Origin: Rhizobium sp. BK602
Lineage (GTDB): Bacteria > Pseudomonadota > Alphaproteobacteria > Rhizobiales > Rhizobiaceae
Assembly (NCBI RefSeq): GCF_014195095.1
Contig: NZ_JACIBC010000009.1
Coordinates: 186,001 to 250,000 of the forward strand
Reading direction: 5' to 3'
DNA length: 64,000 bases
Part shown: positions 1 through 12,096 of the stretch, in pieces
How the letters are laid out: each line of letters starts with the position of its first letter
Numbering within the stretch: the stretch's first letter is position 1
Notes under the pieces: generated by a model
Database searches by the model: none
Told to the model about the DNA's origin: nothing
Seen by the model: the letters and a program-made list of their open reading frames with translations, nothing else
Made by a program: the position numbers and the translations under genes

Positions 1-28
1 GGGGCAGGGTGAGGAGGCTTTTGCAAAG

Positions 29-2317
<2,289 letters not shown>

Positions 2318-2429
2318 ATTTCCTCCAAAGCTTCTGTGGGTGACCGATCCCTGTGACCCTATAACTGTTGTCTTCTATAGCGGCGCGCGGATAGGGTGAC
2401 ACCTCTTTTTTGGGAAAAAATTTATATCC

Positions 2430-5171
2430 GTGAACGAACGAATAGTTGCCAGCGTCGATGCTTTCTCGGCCGCCGAGCTTGCCTCGGAGGAAAGCCGCGC
2501 GTCCGCCACACCGATGATGGAACAATACATAGAGATCAAGGCGAACAATCCCGGTTCGCTGCTGTTCTATCGCATGGGCGACTTCTACGAGCTGTTCTTC
2601 GAGGATGCCGTCGACGCTTCGCGCGCGCTCGGCATCACGCTCACCAAGCGCGGCCAGCACATGGGGCAGGACATCCCGATGTGCGGCGTGCCGGTGCATG
2701 CCGCCGATGATTATCTGCAGAAGCTGATCGGGCTGGGCTTCCGCGTTGCCGTCTGCGAACAGGTGGAAGACCCGGCGGAGGCGAAGAAGCGCGGCGGCAA
2801 ATCGGTGGTCCGGCGCGATGTCGTGCGCCTGGTGACGCCGGGAACGATCACCGAGGAAAAGCTGCTCTCGCCCTCGGAATCCAACTATCTGATGGCGCTC
2901 ACCCGCATTCGCGGCGGTGCCGAGCCGCAATTGGCGCTGGCCTGGATCGATATTTCCACCGGCGTCTTCCGGCTGGCGGAAACGGAAGCGTCCCGGCTGC
3001 TCGCCGATATCCTGCGCATCGATCCGCGCGAACTGATCCTGCCGGATACCATGTTCCACGATCCGGATCTGAAGCCGGTCTTCGACGTGCTCGGCCGCAC
3101 GGCGGTGCCGCAGCCGGCCGTGCTGTTCGACAGTGCCAGCGCCGAGGGGCGCATCACCCGCTATTTCGGCGTTTCCACGCTCGACGGCTTCGGCTCCTTC
3201 AGTCGTGCCGAGCTTGCCGCCGCGGCCGCCGCCATCGCCTATGTCGAGAAGACCCAGATCGCCGAGCGGCCGCCGCTCGGCCAGCCGGAGCGCGAAAGCG
3301 GGGCCTCGACCCTGTTCATCGACCCGGCGACACGCGCCAATCTTGAGCTGGTGCGCACGCTCTCCGGCGACCGCAACGGCGCGCTCTTGAAGGCGATCGA
3401 CCGCACGGTGACCGGCGGCGGCGCGCGTCTGCTTGCCGAGCGGCTGATGTCGCCGCTCACCGATCCCGCGCGCATCAATGAGCGGCTGGATTCGATCGGC
3501 TTCCTCGTCGAGGAGCCGTCGCTTTGCGGCGATCTGCGCTCGGCGTTGAAGCATGTACCCGACATGCCGCGCGCTTTGTCGCGCCTGGCGCTCGACCGCG
3601 GCGGCCCGCGCGACCTCTGGGCGATCCGCCAGGGCCTTGCCGCCGCCGCCCATATCGCCGGACTGCTGGGTGCCGCGCTTCTGCCCGAGGAGCTGGATGC
3701 CGCGCTTGGCGGCCTGCGCGCTCTGCCCGTCGCTCTCGAAGAGCTGCTGGCCACCACGCTCGCCGACGAATTGCCGCTTCTGAAACGCGACGGCGGCTTC
3801 CTGCGGGAAGGGGCGAATGCCGAGCTGGACGAGGTGCGGGCGTTGCGCGACCAGTCACGCCGCGTCATTGCCGGACTGCAACTGCAATATGCCGAGGAAA
3901 CCGGCATCAAGTCGCTGAAGATCAAGCACAACAACGTGCTCGGCTATTTCATCGAGGTCACGGCCGGCAATGCCGGTCCGATGACCGACGGTGCCGAGGC
4001 CAAGGCGCGCTTCATCCATCGCCAGACCATGGCCAATGCCATGCGCTTCACCACGACCGAGCTTGCCGATCTCGAAAGCCGGATCGCCAACGCCGCCGAC
4101 AAGGCGCTGTCGATCGAGCTCGCCGCCTTCGACCGCATGGTCGCGGCTGTGGTGGCCGAAGCCGAGGCGATCAAGGCGGGCGCGCGGGCGCTGTCGGTGA
4201 TCGACGTTGCCGCCGGCCTGGCGCTGCTCGCGGAAGAGCAGGCTTATTGCCGCCCTGTCGTCGATGGCAGCCGGATGTTTGCCATCGAAGGCGGCCGCCA
4301 TCCGGTGGTCGAGCAGGCGCTGCGCCGCCAGGCGGGCGGTCCCTTCGTCGCCAACAATTGCGACCTGTCGCCGGCATCGGACGGCAGGGATGGGGCGATC
4401 TGGCTTTTGACCGGCCCGAACATGGGCGGTAAATCGACCTTCCTGCGCCAGAACGCCCTGATCGCGATCCTCGCGCAGATGGGCTCCTTCGTGCCCGCCG
4501 CCGCCGCCCATATCGGCATCGTCGACCGGCTGTTCTCGCGCGTCGGCGCCTCGGACGATCTGGCGCGCGGCCGCTCCACCTTCATGGTCGAGATGGTCGA
4601 GACGGCGGCGATCCTCAACCAGGCGACCGAGCGTTCGCTCGTCATCCTCGACGAGATCGGCCGCGGCACGGCGACCTTCGACGGTCTCTCCATCGCCTGG
4701 GCGGCGGTCGAGCATTTGCATGAGGCCAACCGCTGCCGGGGTCTGTTTGCGACCCATTTCCATGAGCTGACCGTGCTGTCGGAGAAGCTCGATCGGCTCT
4801 CCAATGCCACGATGCGCGTCAAGGAATGGGACGGCGACGTCATCTTCCTGCACGAGGTCGGCCCCGGCGCCGCCGATCGCTCCTACGGCATCCAGGTTGC
4901 CCGGCTTGCCGGCCTGCCGGCCTCGGTCGTGGCGCGCGCCCGCGACGTTCTGACGCGTCTCGAAGATGCCGACCGCAAGAACCCGGCCAGCCAGCTCATC
5001 GACGACCTGCCGCTCTTCCAGGTCGCGGTTCGCCGCGAGGAGGCGAGCGGCAAGCGCGGGCCGTCCAAGGTCGAGGAGGCGCTGAAGGCGCTTGATCTCG
5101 ACGACCTAACGCCGCGCGCAGCCCTCGATGCGCTCTACGAACTGAAAAAGACTATGAACAAGGCCGGCTGA
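2430..5171 (+). CDS. mutS: DNA mismatch repair ATPase MutS
   Basis: 913 residues with a GTG start. MutS recognises mispairs and small loops and recruits MutL in post-replicative mismatch repair. The mismatch-binding domain begins at about residue 30 (MMEQYIEIKANNPGSLLFYR) and contains the FYELFFEDA mismatch-contact region. The Walker A motif TGPNMGGKST lies near residue 661 and the Walker B motif VILDEIGRGT near 735, followed by the helix-turn-helix dimerisation region and a C-terminal tail. The 28-residue N-terminal extension before the first internal methionines is poorly constrained, so an ATG start at 2514 or 2517 is possible. It is divergent from maeB. Confidence 0.96.
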   Translation: MNERIVASVDAFSAAELASEESRASATPMMEQYIEIKANNPGSLLFYRMGDFYELFFEDAVDASRALGITLTKRGQHMGQDIPMCGVPVHAADDYLQKLIGLGFRVAVCEQVEDPAEAKKRGGKSVVRRDVVRLVTPGTITEEKLLSPSESNYLMALTRIRGGAEPQLALAWIDISTGVFRLAETEASRLLADILRIDPRELILPDTMFHDPDLKPVFDVLGRTAVPQPAVLFDSASAEGRITRYFGVSTLDGFGSFSRAELAAAAAAIAYVEKTQIAERPPLGQPERESGASTLFIDPATRANLELVRTLSGDRNGALLKAIDRTVTGGGARLLAERLMSPLTDPARINERLDSIGFLVEEPSLCGDLRSALKHVPDMPRALSRLALDRGGPRDLWAIRQGLAAAAHIAGLLGAALLPEELDAALGGLRALPVALEELLATTLADELPLLKRDGGFLREGANAELDEVRALRDQSRRVIAGLQLQYAEETGIKSLKIKHNNVLGYFIEVTAGNAGPMTDGAEAKARFIHRQTMANAMRFTTTELADLESRIANAADKALSIELAAFDRMVAAVVAEAEAIKAGARALSVIDVAAGLALLAEEQAYCRPVVDGSRMFAIEGGRHPVVEQALRRQAGGPFVANNCDLSPASDGRDGAIWLLTGPNMGGKSTFLRQNALIAILAQMGSFVPAAAAHIGIVDRLFSRVGASDDLARGRSTFMVEMVETAAILNQATERSLVILDEIGRGTATFDGLSIAWAAVEHLHEANRCRGLFATHFHELTVLSEKLDRLSNATMRVKEWDGDVIFLHEVGPGAADRSYGIQVARLAGLPASVVARARDVLTRLEDADRKNPASQLIDDLPLFQVAVRREEASGKRGPSKVEEALKALDLDDLTPRAALDALYELKKTMNKAG

Positions 5172-5195
5172 CGAGCGATTTCCAAGGACAATCCG

Positions 5196-5489
5196 ATGCA
5201 TATCGAACATCTTCTCGCCGAGGTCCGTATCCTTGCCGAGCGTTTCTCCCCGATTGCCGCCCGTGGCAAGATCTGCGGCGAGGGAGAGGCGCCGGATTGC
5301 GAGTCCGACCGTGGGCTTCTCAATATCGCCCTGTCCTGCGGCCGGATTTCCGATATCTGCTCGAAGATCGCCAAGGCCGGCTATTGGGAATGCGAGCGGG
5401 AGATGCTGACGCAGATCGGTGCCCAGTCGCGCAACATATTGCATAGCATTAACGAGCTCAGACGGTCGCTCGAGGTGCCGCAGCCCTAA
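5196..5489 (+). CDS. small conserved-looking protein of unknown function downstream of mutS
   Basis: 97 residues, starting 24 bases after the mutS stop and preceded by an AAGGA-type ribosome binding site, so it is probably co-transcribed with mutS. It has no signal peptide or membrane segment. It contains four cysteines (KICGEGE, PDCES, LSCGRI, WECER) in a mostly helical, charged sequence. I do not recognise a family. Placement, ribosome binding site and codon use resembling the neighbours support a real gene, and the opposite strand offers a competing frame that overlaps mutS and is less likely. Confidence 0.6.
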   Translation: MHIEHLLAEVRILAERFSPIAARGKICGEGEAPDCESDRGLLNIALSCGRISDICSKIAKAGYWECEREMLTQIGAQSRNILHSINELRRSLEVPQP

Positions 5490-5645
5490 AACCGCCGATT
5501 TCTGCATCGACAGCCGTCATCCTTCGTCAACCTTGACCCGATAGAACCCTGTGAGCGCTGGTTCGAGAATGTCGGCGTCAGGCGGGATTATGGGCTTCGG
5601 GTCACGAAAGCCTGTGTCAATCGCCGGGCAAAGAGGCTATAGCGC

Positions 5646-8606
5646 ATGCAGACGAAAAGACAGGCGCCCCGGCAATGGGCCGCGGTCAAAGAACAGGATT
5701 CCGGTCGGCCGAGCATGGTGACGCGCGATATGAATTTTTCCGATATTCTCGATGTCCCAGCCCTGAGAGCCGAATGCGAAGCTCTGGCCAAGCGCCACGG
5801 CGACAAGAAGGAGGAGCGCTCCGCCCTTCTCGCTTTGTTGAAGAAGGCAAGCCACGAAGGCCGGCAAAACGCGCGCCGGCTGCTGTCGGAGGAAGGCGGC
5901 GGGCTCGATTGTGCACACCGGATTTCCTGGCTGCAGGACCAGATCACCACCATTCTCTATGATTTCACCGTCAGCCACGTCTATCCCAAGCAGAAGGGCA
6001 GCTTCGCGATTACCGCCGTCGGCGGCTACGGCCGCGATACGCTGGCGCCCGGCTCGGACATCGATCTTCTGTTCATTTTCCAGCCGAAACCGGCGGACGA
6101 GACGCACAAGGCGGTGGAATTCATCCTCTACATGCTCTGGGACATGGGCTTCAAGGTCGGTCATGCCACGCGCACGGTCGAGGAATGCATCCGCGAAGCC
6201 AAGTCCGACATGACGGTGCGCACCGCCATTCTGGAGACCCGCTACATCTGCGGCAGCGAGCCGCTGGCACGCGAGCTGGAGACGCGCTTCGACAAGGAGA
6301 TCGTCACCAATACCGGCCCGGAATTCATCGCCGCCAAGCTTGCCGAGCGCGACGAGCGCCATCGCAAGGCCGGCGATACCCGCTATCTGGTCGAGCCGAA
6401 TGTCAAGGAAGGCAAGGGCGGCCTGCGCGACCTGCACACGCTGTTCTGGATCTCCAAATATTATTATCACGTCCGCGATCCGGCCGAGCTGGTGAAGCTC
6501 GGCGTGCTCTCGAAGCAGGAATATCGCCTCTTCCAGAAGGCCGAGGATTTCCTCTGGGCCGTGCGCTGCCACATGCATTTCCTGACCGGCAAGGCGGAGG
6601 AACGGCTCTCCTTCGACATCCAGCGCGAGATCGCCGAGGCGCTCGGCTATCATGCCCGCCCCGGCCTTTCCGCCGTCGAGCGCTTCATGAAGCATTATTT
6701 CCTTGTCGCCAAGGATGTCGGCGATCTCACGCGCATCCTTTGCGCGGCGCTGGAGGACCAGCAGGCCAAGGCGACGCCGGGCCTGACGGGCGTCATCAGC
6801 CGTTTCGCCCATCGCCTGCGCAAGATCCCCGGCACGGTCGAATTCGTCGAGGATCGCGGCCGCATCGCGCTCGCCAATCCCGATGTCTTCAAGCGCGATC
6901 CGGTGAGCCTCATCCGGCTGTTCTTCGTCGCCGACATCAATGGCCTGGAATTCCATCCCGATACGCTGAAGCGTGTGACCCGCTCGCTGGGGCTGATCGA
7001 CAATGAGCTGCGCGAGAACGAGGAGGCGAACCGGCTCTTCCTCTCCATCCTGACCTCCAAGCGCGATCCGGCGCTGATCCTGCGCCGCATGAACGAGGCC
7101 GGCGTGCTCGGCCGCTTCATTCCCGAATTCGGCAAGATCGTCTCGATGATGCAGTTCAACATGTATCATCACTATACGGTCGACGAGCATCTGATCCGTG
7201 CGGTCGAGGTGCTGTCGGAGATCGACAAGGGCAAGGCGGAGGATATCCATCCGCTCACCAACAAGCTGATGCCGGGTATCGAGGACCGCGACGCGCTCTA
7301 TGTCGCCGTTCTGCTGCACGACATCGCCAAGGGCCGCGAGGAGGATCACTCCGAGGCTGGCGCCAAGGTGGCGCGCAAGCTCTGCCCGCGTTTCGGCCTG
7401 ACACCGAAGCAGACGGAGCTGGTGGTCTGGCTGATCGAGGAACATCTGACCATGTCGATGGTCGCCCAGACCCGCGACCTCACCGACCGCAAGACCATCA
7501 TCGATTTCGCCGACCGGGTGCAGTCGCTCGACCGGTTGAAGATGCTGCTGATCCTGACCGTCTGCGACATTCGTGCCGTTGGCCCCGGCGTCTGGAACGG
7601 CTGGAAAGGCCAGCTGCTGCGTACGCTCTATTACGAGACCGAGCTGCTGCTGGCCGGTGGTTTCTCGGAAGTGTCGCGCAAGGAGCGGGCGGAAGCCGCC
7701 GCCAAGGCGCTCGAAGCGGCATTGGATGATTGGGGCCAGAAGGCCCGCAAGGCCTATGTCAAGCTGCACTACCAGCCCTATCTTCTGTCGGTGCCGCTGG
7801 AAGACCAGATCCGCCACACGCGCTTCATCCGCCAGACGGACAAGTCGGGCCAGGTGCTGGCGACCATGGTGCGTACCGATAGTTTCCACGCCATCACCGA
7901 AATCACCGTGCTGTCGCCCGACCATCCGCGCCTCTTGACCGTCATCGCCGGCGCCTGCGCCGCGGCCGGCGCCAATATCGCCGATGCGCAGATCTTCACC
8001 ACGGCCGACGGCCGGGCGCTGGACACCATCCATGTCAGCCGCGAATTCGCCGACGATGCCGATGAGCTTCGCCGCGCCGGCACCATCGGCAAGATGATCG
8101 AGGACGTGCTCGCCGGCCGCAAGCGCCTGCCGGAAGTGATTGCGACGCGCACCAAGAACCGCCGCAAGAACAAGGCCTTCGTCATTCCGCCATCGGTGAC
8201 GATTTCCAACAGCCTCTCCAACAAGTTCACCGTCATCGAGGTCGAATGCCTCGACCGCACAGGTCTCCTGTCGGAAATCACCGCCGTCCTGTCGGATCTC
8301 TCGCTCGACATCCAGTCGGCGCGCATCACCACCTTCGGCGAGAAGGTCATCGATACTTTCTATGTCACCGATCTCGTCGGACAGAAGATTTCCAACGAGA
8401 ACAGGCGAGCCTATATCACCGCGCGCCTGAAGGCGGTGATGGCGGGCGAGGAGGACGAGATGCGCGAGCGCATGCCGTCCGGCATCATCGCGCCCGCCGC
8501 CACGCGCTCGCCCGCTGCCGACAAGTCCGGCGCCGACAAGCCCACGACCGAAAAGCCCACGACCGAAAAGCCCACGACCGAAAAGAAAGCCGGTTCAGCC
8601 GCATGA
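5646..8606 (+). CDS. glnD: bifunctional uridylyltransferase/uridylyl-removing enzyme GlnD
   Basis: 986 residues. It uridylylates and deuridylylates the PII proteins (GlnB/GlnK) in response to glutamine, the first step of nitrogen sensing. The nucleotidyltransferase domain shows GGYGRDTLAPGSDIDLLF near residues 120-140. The HD phosphohydrolase (uridylyl-removing) domain includes HHYTVDEHL and LLHDIAKG near 510-560. Two ACT domains occupy about 730-810 and 845-920. An AAGAGG ribosome binding site lies 9 bases before the chosen ATG, but starts at 5715 or 5730 would better match the shorter N-termini of relatives I recall. The C-terminus carries a Lys/Pro/Thr/Glu-rich tail from a short tandem repeat. 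The stop overlaps the murJ start (ATGA). Confidence 0.95.
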   Translation: MQTKRQAPRQWAAVKEQDSGRPSMVTRDMNFSDILDVPALRAECEALAKRHGDKKEERSALLALLKKASHEGRQNARRLLSEEGGGLDCAHRISWLQDQITTILYDFTVSHVYPKQKGSFAITAVGGYGRDTLAPGSDIDLLFIFQPKPADETHKAVEFILYMLWDMGFKVGHATRTVEECIREAKSDMTVRTAILETRYICGSEPLARELETRFDKEIVTNTGPEFIAAKLAERDERHRKAGDTRYLVEPNVKEGKGGLRDLHTLFWISKYYYHVRDPAELVKLGVLSKQEYRLFQKAEDFLWAVRCHMHFLTGKAEERLSFDIQREIAEALGYHARPGLSAVERFMKHYFLVAKDVGDLTRILCAALEDQQAKATPGLTGVISRFAHRLRKIPGTVEFVEDRGRIALANPDVFKRDPVSLIRLFFVADINGLEFHPDTLKRVTRSLGLIDNELRENEEANRLFLSILTSKRDPALILRRMNEAGVLGRFIPEFGKIVSMMQFNMYHHYTVDEHLIRAVEVLSEIDKGKAEDIHPLTNKLMPGIEDRDALYVAVLLHDIAKGREEDHSEAGAKVARKLCPRFGLTPKQTELVVWLIEEHLTMSMVAQTRDLTDRKTIIDFADRVQSLDRLKMLLILTVCDIRAVGPGVWNGWKGQLLRTLYYETELLLAGGFSEVSRKERAEAAAKALEAALDDWGQKARKAYVKLHYQPYLLSVPLEDQIRHTRFIRQTDKSGQVLATMVRTDSFHAITEITVLSPDHPRLLTVIAGACAAAGANIADAQIFTTADGRALDTIHVSREFADDADELRRAGTIGKMIEDVLAGRKRLPEVIATRTKNRRKNKAFVIPPSVTISNSLSNKFTVIEVECLDRTGLLSEITAVLSDLSLDIQSARITTFGEKVIDTFYVTDLVGQKISNENRRAYITARLKAVMAGEEDEMRERMPSGIIAPAATRSPAADKSGADKPTTEKPTTEKPTTEKKAGSAA
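8541..8585 (+). repeat. three exact 15-bp tandem repeats inside the glnD 3' end
   Basis: The unit cccacgaccgaaaag occurs three times head to tail at 8541-8555, 8556-8570 and 8571-8585. Each unit adds the pentapeptide PTTEK to the GlnD tail. The length is a multiple of three, so copy number changes would stay in frame. Confidence 0.95.
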
Positions 8607-10204
8607 GCCTCGTCAAGAAATTCATCACCGTCGGCGGCGCGACGCTCGGTAGCCGCATTTTCGGTTTCGCCCGCGAGACGCTGATGGCGGCAGCCCTTGG
8701 CACAGGGCCGATGGCCGACGTCTTCTACGCCGCCTTCCGCTTTCCGAACCTGTTCCGCCGCCTCTTCGCCGAAGGTGCCTTCAACGCCGCCTTCGTGCCG
8801 CTTTTCGCTAAGGAGATCGAAGCCAACGGCATCGAGGGCGCCAAGCGCTTTTCCGAAGAGGTCTTCGGCGTTCTCTTTTCCGTACTGTTCCTGATCACCG
8901 TCGTCATGGAACTGGGCATGCCGCTCATCGTGCGCTGGATCATCGCGCCGGGCTTTGCCGACGATCCGGAGAAGTTCTCGATCACGGTGCGCATGGCGGC
9001 CGTGATGTTCCCCTATCTCATGTGCATGTCGCTGACGGCGATGATGAGCGGCATGCTGAATTCGCTGCATCATTTCTTCGCCGCCGCCGTCGCGCCCATC
9101 TTCCTCAACGTGGTGATGATCGGCGCGCTGTTCTATTCGCTCTATTTCGGCGCGATTCCGCTGGAAACCGCCTGGTATCTCTCCTGGGGCGTGCTGGCGG
9201 CCGGCATCTTGCAGCTGCTCGTCGTCTATATCGGCGTGCGCCATGCCGGCATCAATATCGGCTTCCGCTGGCCGCGCTTCACGCCGAACGTCAAGCGGCT
9301 GCTGATCCTCGCCATTCCCGCCGCCGTCACCGGCGGCATCACCCAGATCAACCAGATGATCGGCCAGGCGATCGCCTCCAGCCGCGAGGGTGCCATCGCC
9401 GCCCTGCAATATGCCGACCGCATCTATCAGCTGCCGCTCGGCGTCGTCGGCGTTGCCGTCGGCGTGGTGCTGCTGCCGGAGCTCGCCCGCGCCCTGAAAT
9501 CGGGGCACCTGAAGGAAGCCGCCAACCTGCAGAACCGCTCGATGGAATTCGTGCTGTTCCTGACCTTGCCGGCGGCCATGGCGCTGTGGGTTCTCTCCGA
9601 CGACATCATCCGCGTGCTCTACGAGCGCCGCGCCTTTCATCAGGAAAACACCCTGATCGTCGGCTCGATCCTGGCGATCTACGGGCTCGGCCTGCCGGCC
9701 TTCGTCCTGATTAAGGCGCTGCAGCCGGGCTTCTACGCCCGCGAGGACACCAAGACCCCGATGCGCTTCTCCGGCATCGCCGTCGCCACCAATTGCGCCA
9801 TCGCGCTCAGCCTCTTTCCCTATATGGGCGCGCCGGGGATCGCGGTGGCCGAGGCGACGGCCGGCTGGATCAGCACGGTGCTGCTCTTCACCACCCTGCT
9901 GCGCCGCGGCCATCTGACCTGGGAATGGGGCCTGGCCAAACGCACCGTGCTGCTGCTCGTTTCCGCTGGCGTCATGACGGCAGCGATCGTCTACCTCCAG
10001 CATCGCTGGGAACCCTATCTTGCCTCCGCCGCCTCGCTGTTGACCAAGGTCAGCACGCTCGGCCTGCTGATCGGCATCGCGATGCTGGTCTATTTCGCCG
10101 TCGCCTTCCTGATCGGCGGCGCCGACATCGGCATGATCCGCCGCAATGTGAACCGCAAGCCGGCGGCTGCTGCACCGGATGCGGAAGTGGCGAACGGGGA
10201 GTAG
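8603..10204 (+). CDS. murJ: lipid II flippase MurJ (MviN)
   Basis: 533 residues from MSLVKKFITVGGATLGSR, an essential inner-membrane protein that flips lipid II for peptidoglycan synthesis. The sequence is almost entirely hydrophobic segments, consistent with about 14 transmembrane helices of the MOP superfamily. Conserved MurJ features include SRIFGFARE near the N-terminus, the FRRLFAEGAFNAAFVP run, and the charged GFYAREDTKTPM segment. The start overlaps the glnD stop by the ATGA arrangement, implying translational coupling; a longer open frame extends upstream but overlaps glnD and is rejected. The glnD-murJ order is standard in rhizobia. Confidence 0.95.
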   Translation: MSLVKKFITVGGATLGSRIFGFARETLMAAALGTGPMADVFYAAFRFPNLFRRLFAEGAFNAAFVPLFAKEIEANGIEGAKRFSEEVFGVLFSVLFLITVVMELGMPLIVRWIIAPGFADDPEKFSITVRMAAVMFPYLMCMSLTAMMSGMLNSLHHFFAAAVAPIFLNVVMIGALFYSLYFGAIPLETAWYLSWGVLAAGILQLLVVYIGVRHAGINIGFRWPRFTPNVKRLLILAIPAAVTGGITQINQMIGQAIASSREGAIAALQYADRIYQLPLGVVGVAVGVVLLPELARALKSGHLKEAANLQNRSMEFVLFLTLPAAMALWVLSDDIIRVLYERRAFHQENTLIVGSILAIYGLGLPAFVLIKALQPGFYAREDTKTPMRFSGIAVATNCAIALSLFPYMGAPGIAVAEATAGWISTVLLFTTLLRRGHLTWEWGLAKRTVLLLVSAGVMTAAIVYLQHRWEPYLASAASLLTKVSTLGLLIGIAMLVYFAVAFLIGGADIGMIRRNVNRKPAAAAPDAEVANGE

Positions 10205-10385
10205 GCAAGCTCCTGAGCCTGTCGAAGGGGCGGGGAGAAGTTGGGTTGGGGCGATCGAACGGAGTGAGATTGCGACGAGTCGGATGCGGGGCTTTCGCGG
10301 GTGTCGCCGCAAAAGTACACTTTGCCGACGCCGCCATCGTTTGGGTTGGTCAGGATAGCCTGCCGACGCCGAGCTTTTGTACATG

Positions 10386-10425
10386 CCCCTCACCCTAGCC
10401 CTCTCCCCGCAAGCGGGGCGAGGGG
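10386..10425. repeat. intergenic palindromic repeat (CTCCCCGC / GCGGGG type)
   Basis: The 249-base gap between murJ and the VOC gene (10205-10453) holds no gene. It contains a short palindromic element with arms cccct/agggg and an inner hairpin tccccgc-aa-gcgggg. Elements of this CCTCACCC...CTCTCCCCGC type are frequent in intergenic DNA of many proteobacteria. A second fragment, gagcctgtcgaaggggcg near 10216, also resembles a commonly seen intergenic repeat. Confidence 0.55.
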
Positions 10426-10453
10426 ACGCCTTTGCCGAACGCGGAGCCCTCTC

Positions 10454-10846
10454 ATGCCCCAGTCCCTCTTCCTCATCACCCTGGTCGTCGATGACTACGA
10501 TCGCGCCAAGACCTTCTATTGCGATGCCCTCGGCTTCGACTGCCTGCAGGACGAGGCGCAGCCGGAAGGAAAGCGTTGGGTCGTGGTGAAGCCGAAAGAC
10601 GGGGAGGGCGCCGCACTCCTGTTGGCCCAGGCTGCCGATGACCGGCAGCGCGCCGCGATCGGCAACCAGACCGGCGGTCGGGTCGGCTTTTTCCTCAGGA
10701 CCGACGATTTCGCCCGCGATCATGCCGCGATGCTTGCCAGGGGCGTGCATTTTCTGGAAGAGCCGCGCCACGAAGTCTATGGCACGGTCGCGGTCTTTTC
10801 AGATCCCTACGGCAACACTTGGGATCTGATCCAGCATTCTTCCTGA
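10454..10846 (+). CDS. VOC (glyoxalase/bleomycin-resistance fold) family protein
   Basis: 130 residues starting at MPQSLFLITLVVDDYDRA. The paired beta-alpha-beta-beta-beta modules of the vicinal oxygen chelate fold are recognisable: an N-terminal half ending near the LLLAQA strand and a C-terminal half with RVGFFLRTDDF and the closing FSDPYGNTWDLIQ, typical of metal-binding or glyoxalase-like members. The substrate cannot be told. A longer open frame runs through the upstream repeat region, but its first 50 residues are low-complexity, so the ATG at 10454 is preferred. It stands alone between murJ and trpS. Confidence 0.85.
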   Translation: MPQSLFLITLVVDDYDRAKTFYCDALGFDCLQDEAQPEGKRWVVVKPKDGEGAALLLAQAADDRQRAAIGNQTGGRVGFFLRTDDFARDHAAMLARGVHFLEEPRHEVYGTVAVFSDPYGNTWDLIQHSS

Positions 10847-10958
10847 GACTGCCCGATATAACCTCTTGATCCCCGCCGGTCCCGCGTGCATAAGCCGCTC
10901 GAAACCAAGGGTCGAGCGAGAGCTCACCCAGGCCCTCCACAAGCCTTTCGAGGACGAC

Positions 10959-12023
10959 ATGACCGAATTCAAGCCGCTCGTATTCTCCGGCGTTCAGCCA
11001 ACCGGCAATCTCCATCTCGGCAACTATCTCGGCGCGATCCGCAAGTTCGTGGCGCTGCAGGAAAACAACGACTGCATCTACTGCGTCGTCGACATGCATG
11101 CGCTGACCGCCCAGCTCGTGCATGAGGACATGCCGAACCAGACGCGTTCGATCACCGCCGCCTTCCTTGCCGCCGGCATCGATCCGGAAAAGCATATCGT
11201 CTTCAACCAGTCGGCCGTGCCGCAGCATGCCGAGCTTGCCTGGATCTTCAACTGCGTCGCCCGCATCGGCTGGATGAACCGCATGACGCAGTTCAAGGAC
11301 AAGGCCGGTAAGGACCGCGAGCAGGCCTCGCTCGGCCTCTATGCCTATCCGAGCCTGATGGCCGCCGACATCCTGCTTTATCGCGCCACCCATGTTCCGG
11401 TCGGCGACGACCAGAAGCAGCATCTGGAGCTGACCCGCGACATCGCCATGAAGTTCAATCTGGACTACATGGAGCATATCCGCCGCTCGGGCTACGGCAT
11501 CGACATCACCGTCGGCGACGAGCCGGTGCATGCCTATTTCCCGATGGTCGAGCCGCTGATCGACGGCCCGGCGCCGCGCGTCATGTCCTTGCGCGACGGC
11601 ACCAAGAAGATGTCGAAGTCGGATGCTTCCGACCTGTCGCGCATCAACCTGCTCGACGACGAGGAAAACATCTCCAAGAAGATCCGCAAGGCCAAGACCG
11701 ATCCCGATGGCTTGCCGAGCGAAATCGCCGGTCTTGCCGGCCGGCCGGAAGCCGACAATCTCGTCGGCATCTATGCCGCGCTCGCCGACAAGTCGAAGGC
11801 GGACGTCCTCTCGGAATTCGGCGGCCAGCAGTTCTCGGTCTTCAAGCCGGCGCTGGTCGATCTCGCCGTGCACGTCCTCTCGCCGATCACCACCGAGATG
11901 CGCCGCCTGATGGCCGATCCCGGCCATATCGACGCCATTCTGCGCGATGGCAGCGCCCGTGCTCGTGCCCGCGCCGACGTGACGATGAAGCAGGTCCGCG
12001 ACATTATCGGCTTTCTCTACTGA
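10959..12023 (+). CDS. trpS: tryptophanyl-tRNA synthetase
   Basis: 354 residues from MTEFKPLVFSG, preceded by a GAGGA ribosome binding site. It charges tRNA-Trp. The class I signature appears as PTGNLHLGNYLGA (HIGH-type) and GTKKMSKSDAS (KMSKS). The length equals the usual rhizobial enzyme. A frame-open extension upstream (to 10866) has no family similarity and is not used. The USP-like gene follows after a hairpin. Confidence 0.97.
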   Translation: MTEFKPLVFSGVQPTGNLHLGNYLGAIRKFVALQENNDCIYCVVDMHALTAQLVHEDMPNQTRSITAAFLAAGIDPEKHIVFNQSAVPQHAELAWIFNCVARIGWMNRMTQFKDKAGKDREQASLGLYAYPSLMAADILLYRATHVPVGDDQKQHLELTRDIAMKFNLDYMEHIRRSGYGIDITVGDEPVHAYFPMVEPLIDGPAPRVMSLRDGTKKMSKSDASDLSRINLLDDEENISKKIRKAKTDPDGLPSEIAGLAGRPEADNLVGIYAALADKSKADVLSEFGGQQFSVFKPALVDLAVHVLSPITTEMRRLMADPGHIDAILRDGSARARARADVTMKQVRDIIGFLY

Positions 12024-12035
12024 GCCAAACCGGAT

Positions 12036-12064
12036 GCAAGCCTCCGTTTGAAACGGGGGCTTGC
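12036..12064 (+). terminator. stem-loop after trpS
   Basis: Inverted repeat gcaagcctccgttt / aaacgggggcttgc with one G-T pair, beginning 13 bases after the trpS stop. The stem is long and the loop is tiny, so the real loop probably opens the central A-T pairs. There is no following T-run, so it may be a weak terminator or an mRNA 3'-end stabiliser. Confidence 0.5.
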
Positions 12065-12096
12065 CATCGGCCGCTTTCCGGTGTCAGAGTCGCCCC

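Noticed and set aside
5637..8033. 798-codon open frame opposite glnD
   Set aside because: Antisense shadow of glnD; no recognisable domains, no ribosome binding site.
8411..10771. 786-codon open frame opposite murJ
   Set aside because: Spans glnD end, murJ and the VOC gene in antisense; shadow frame.
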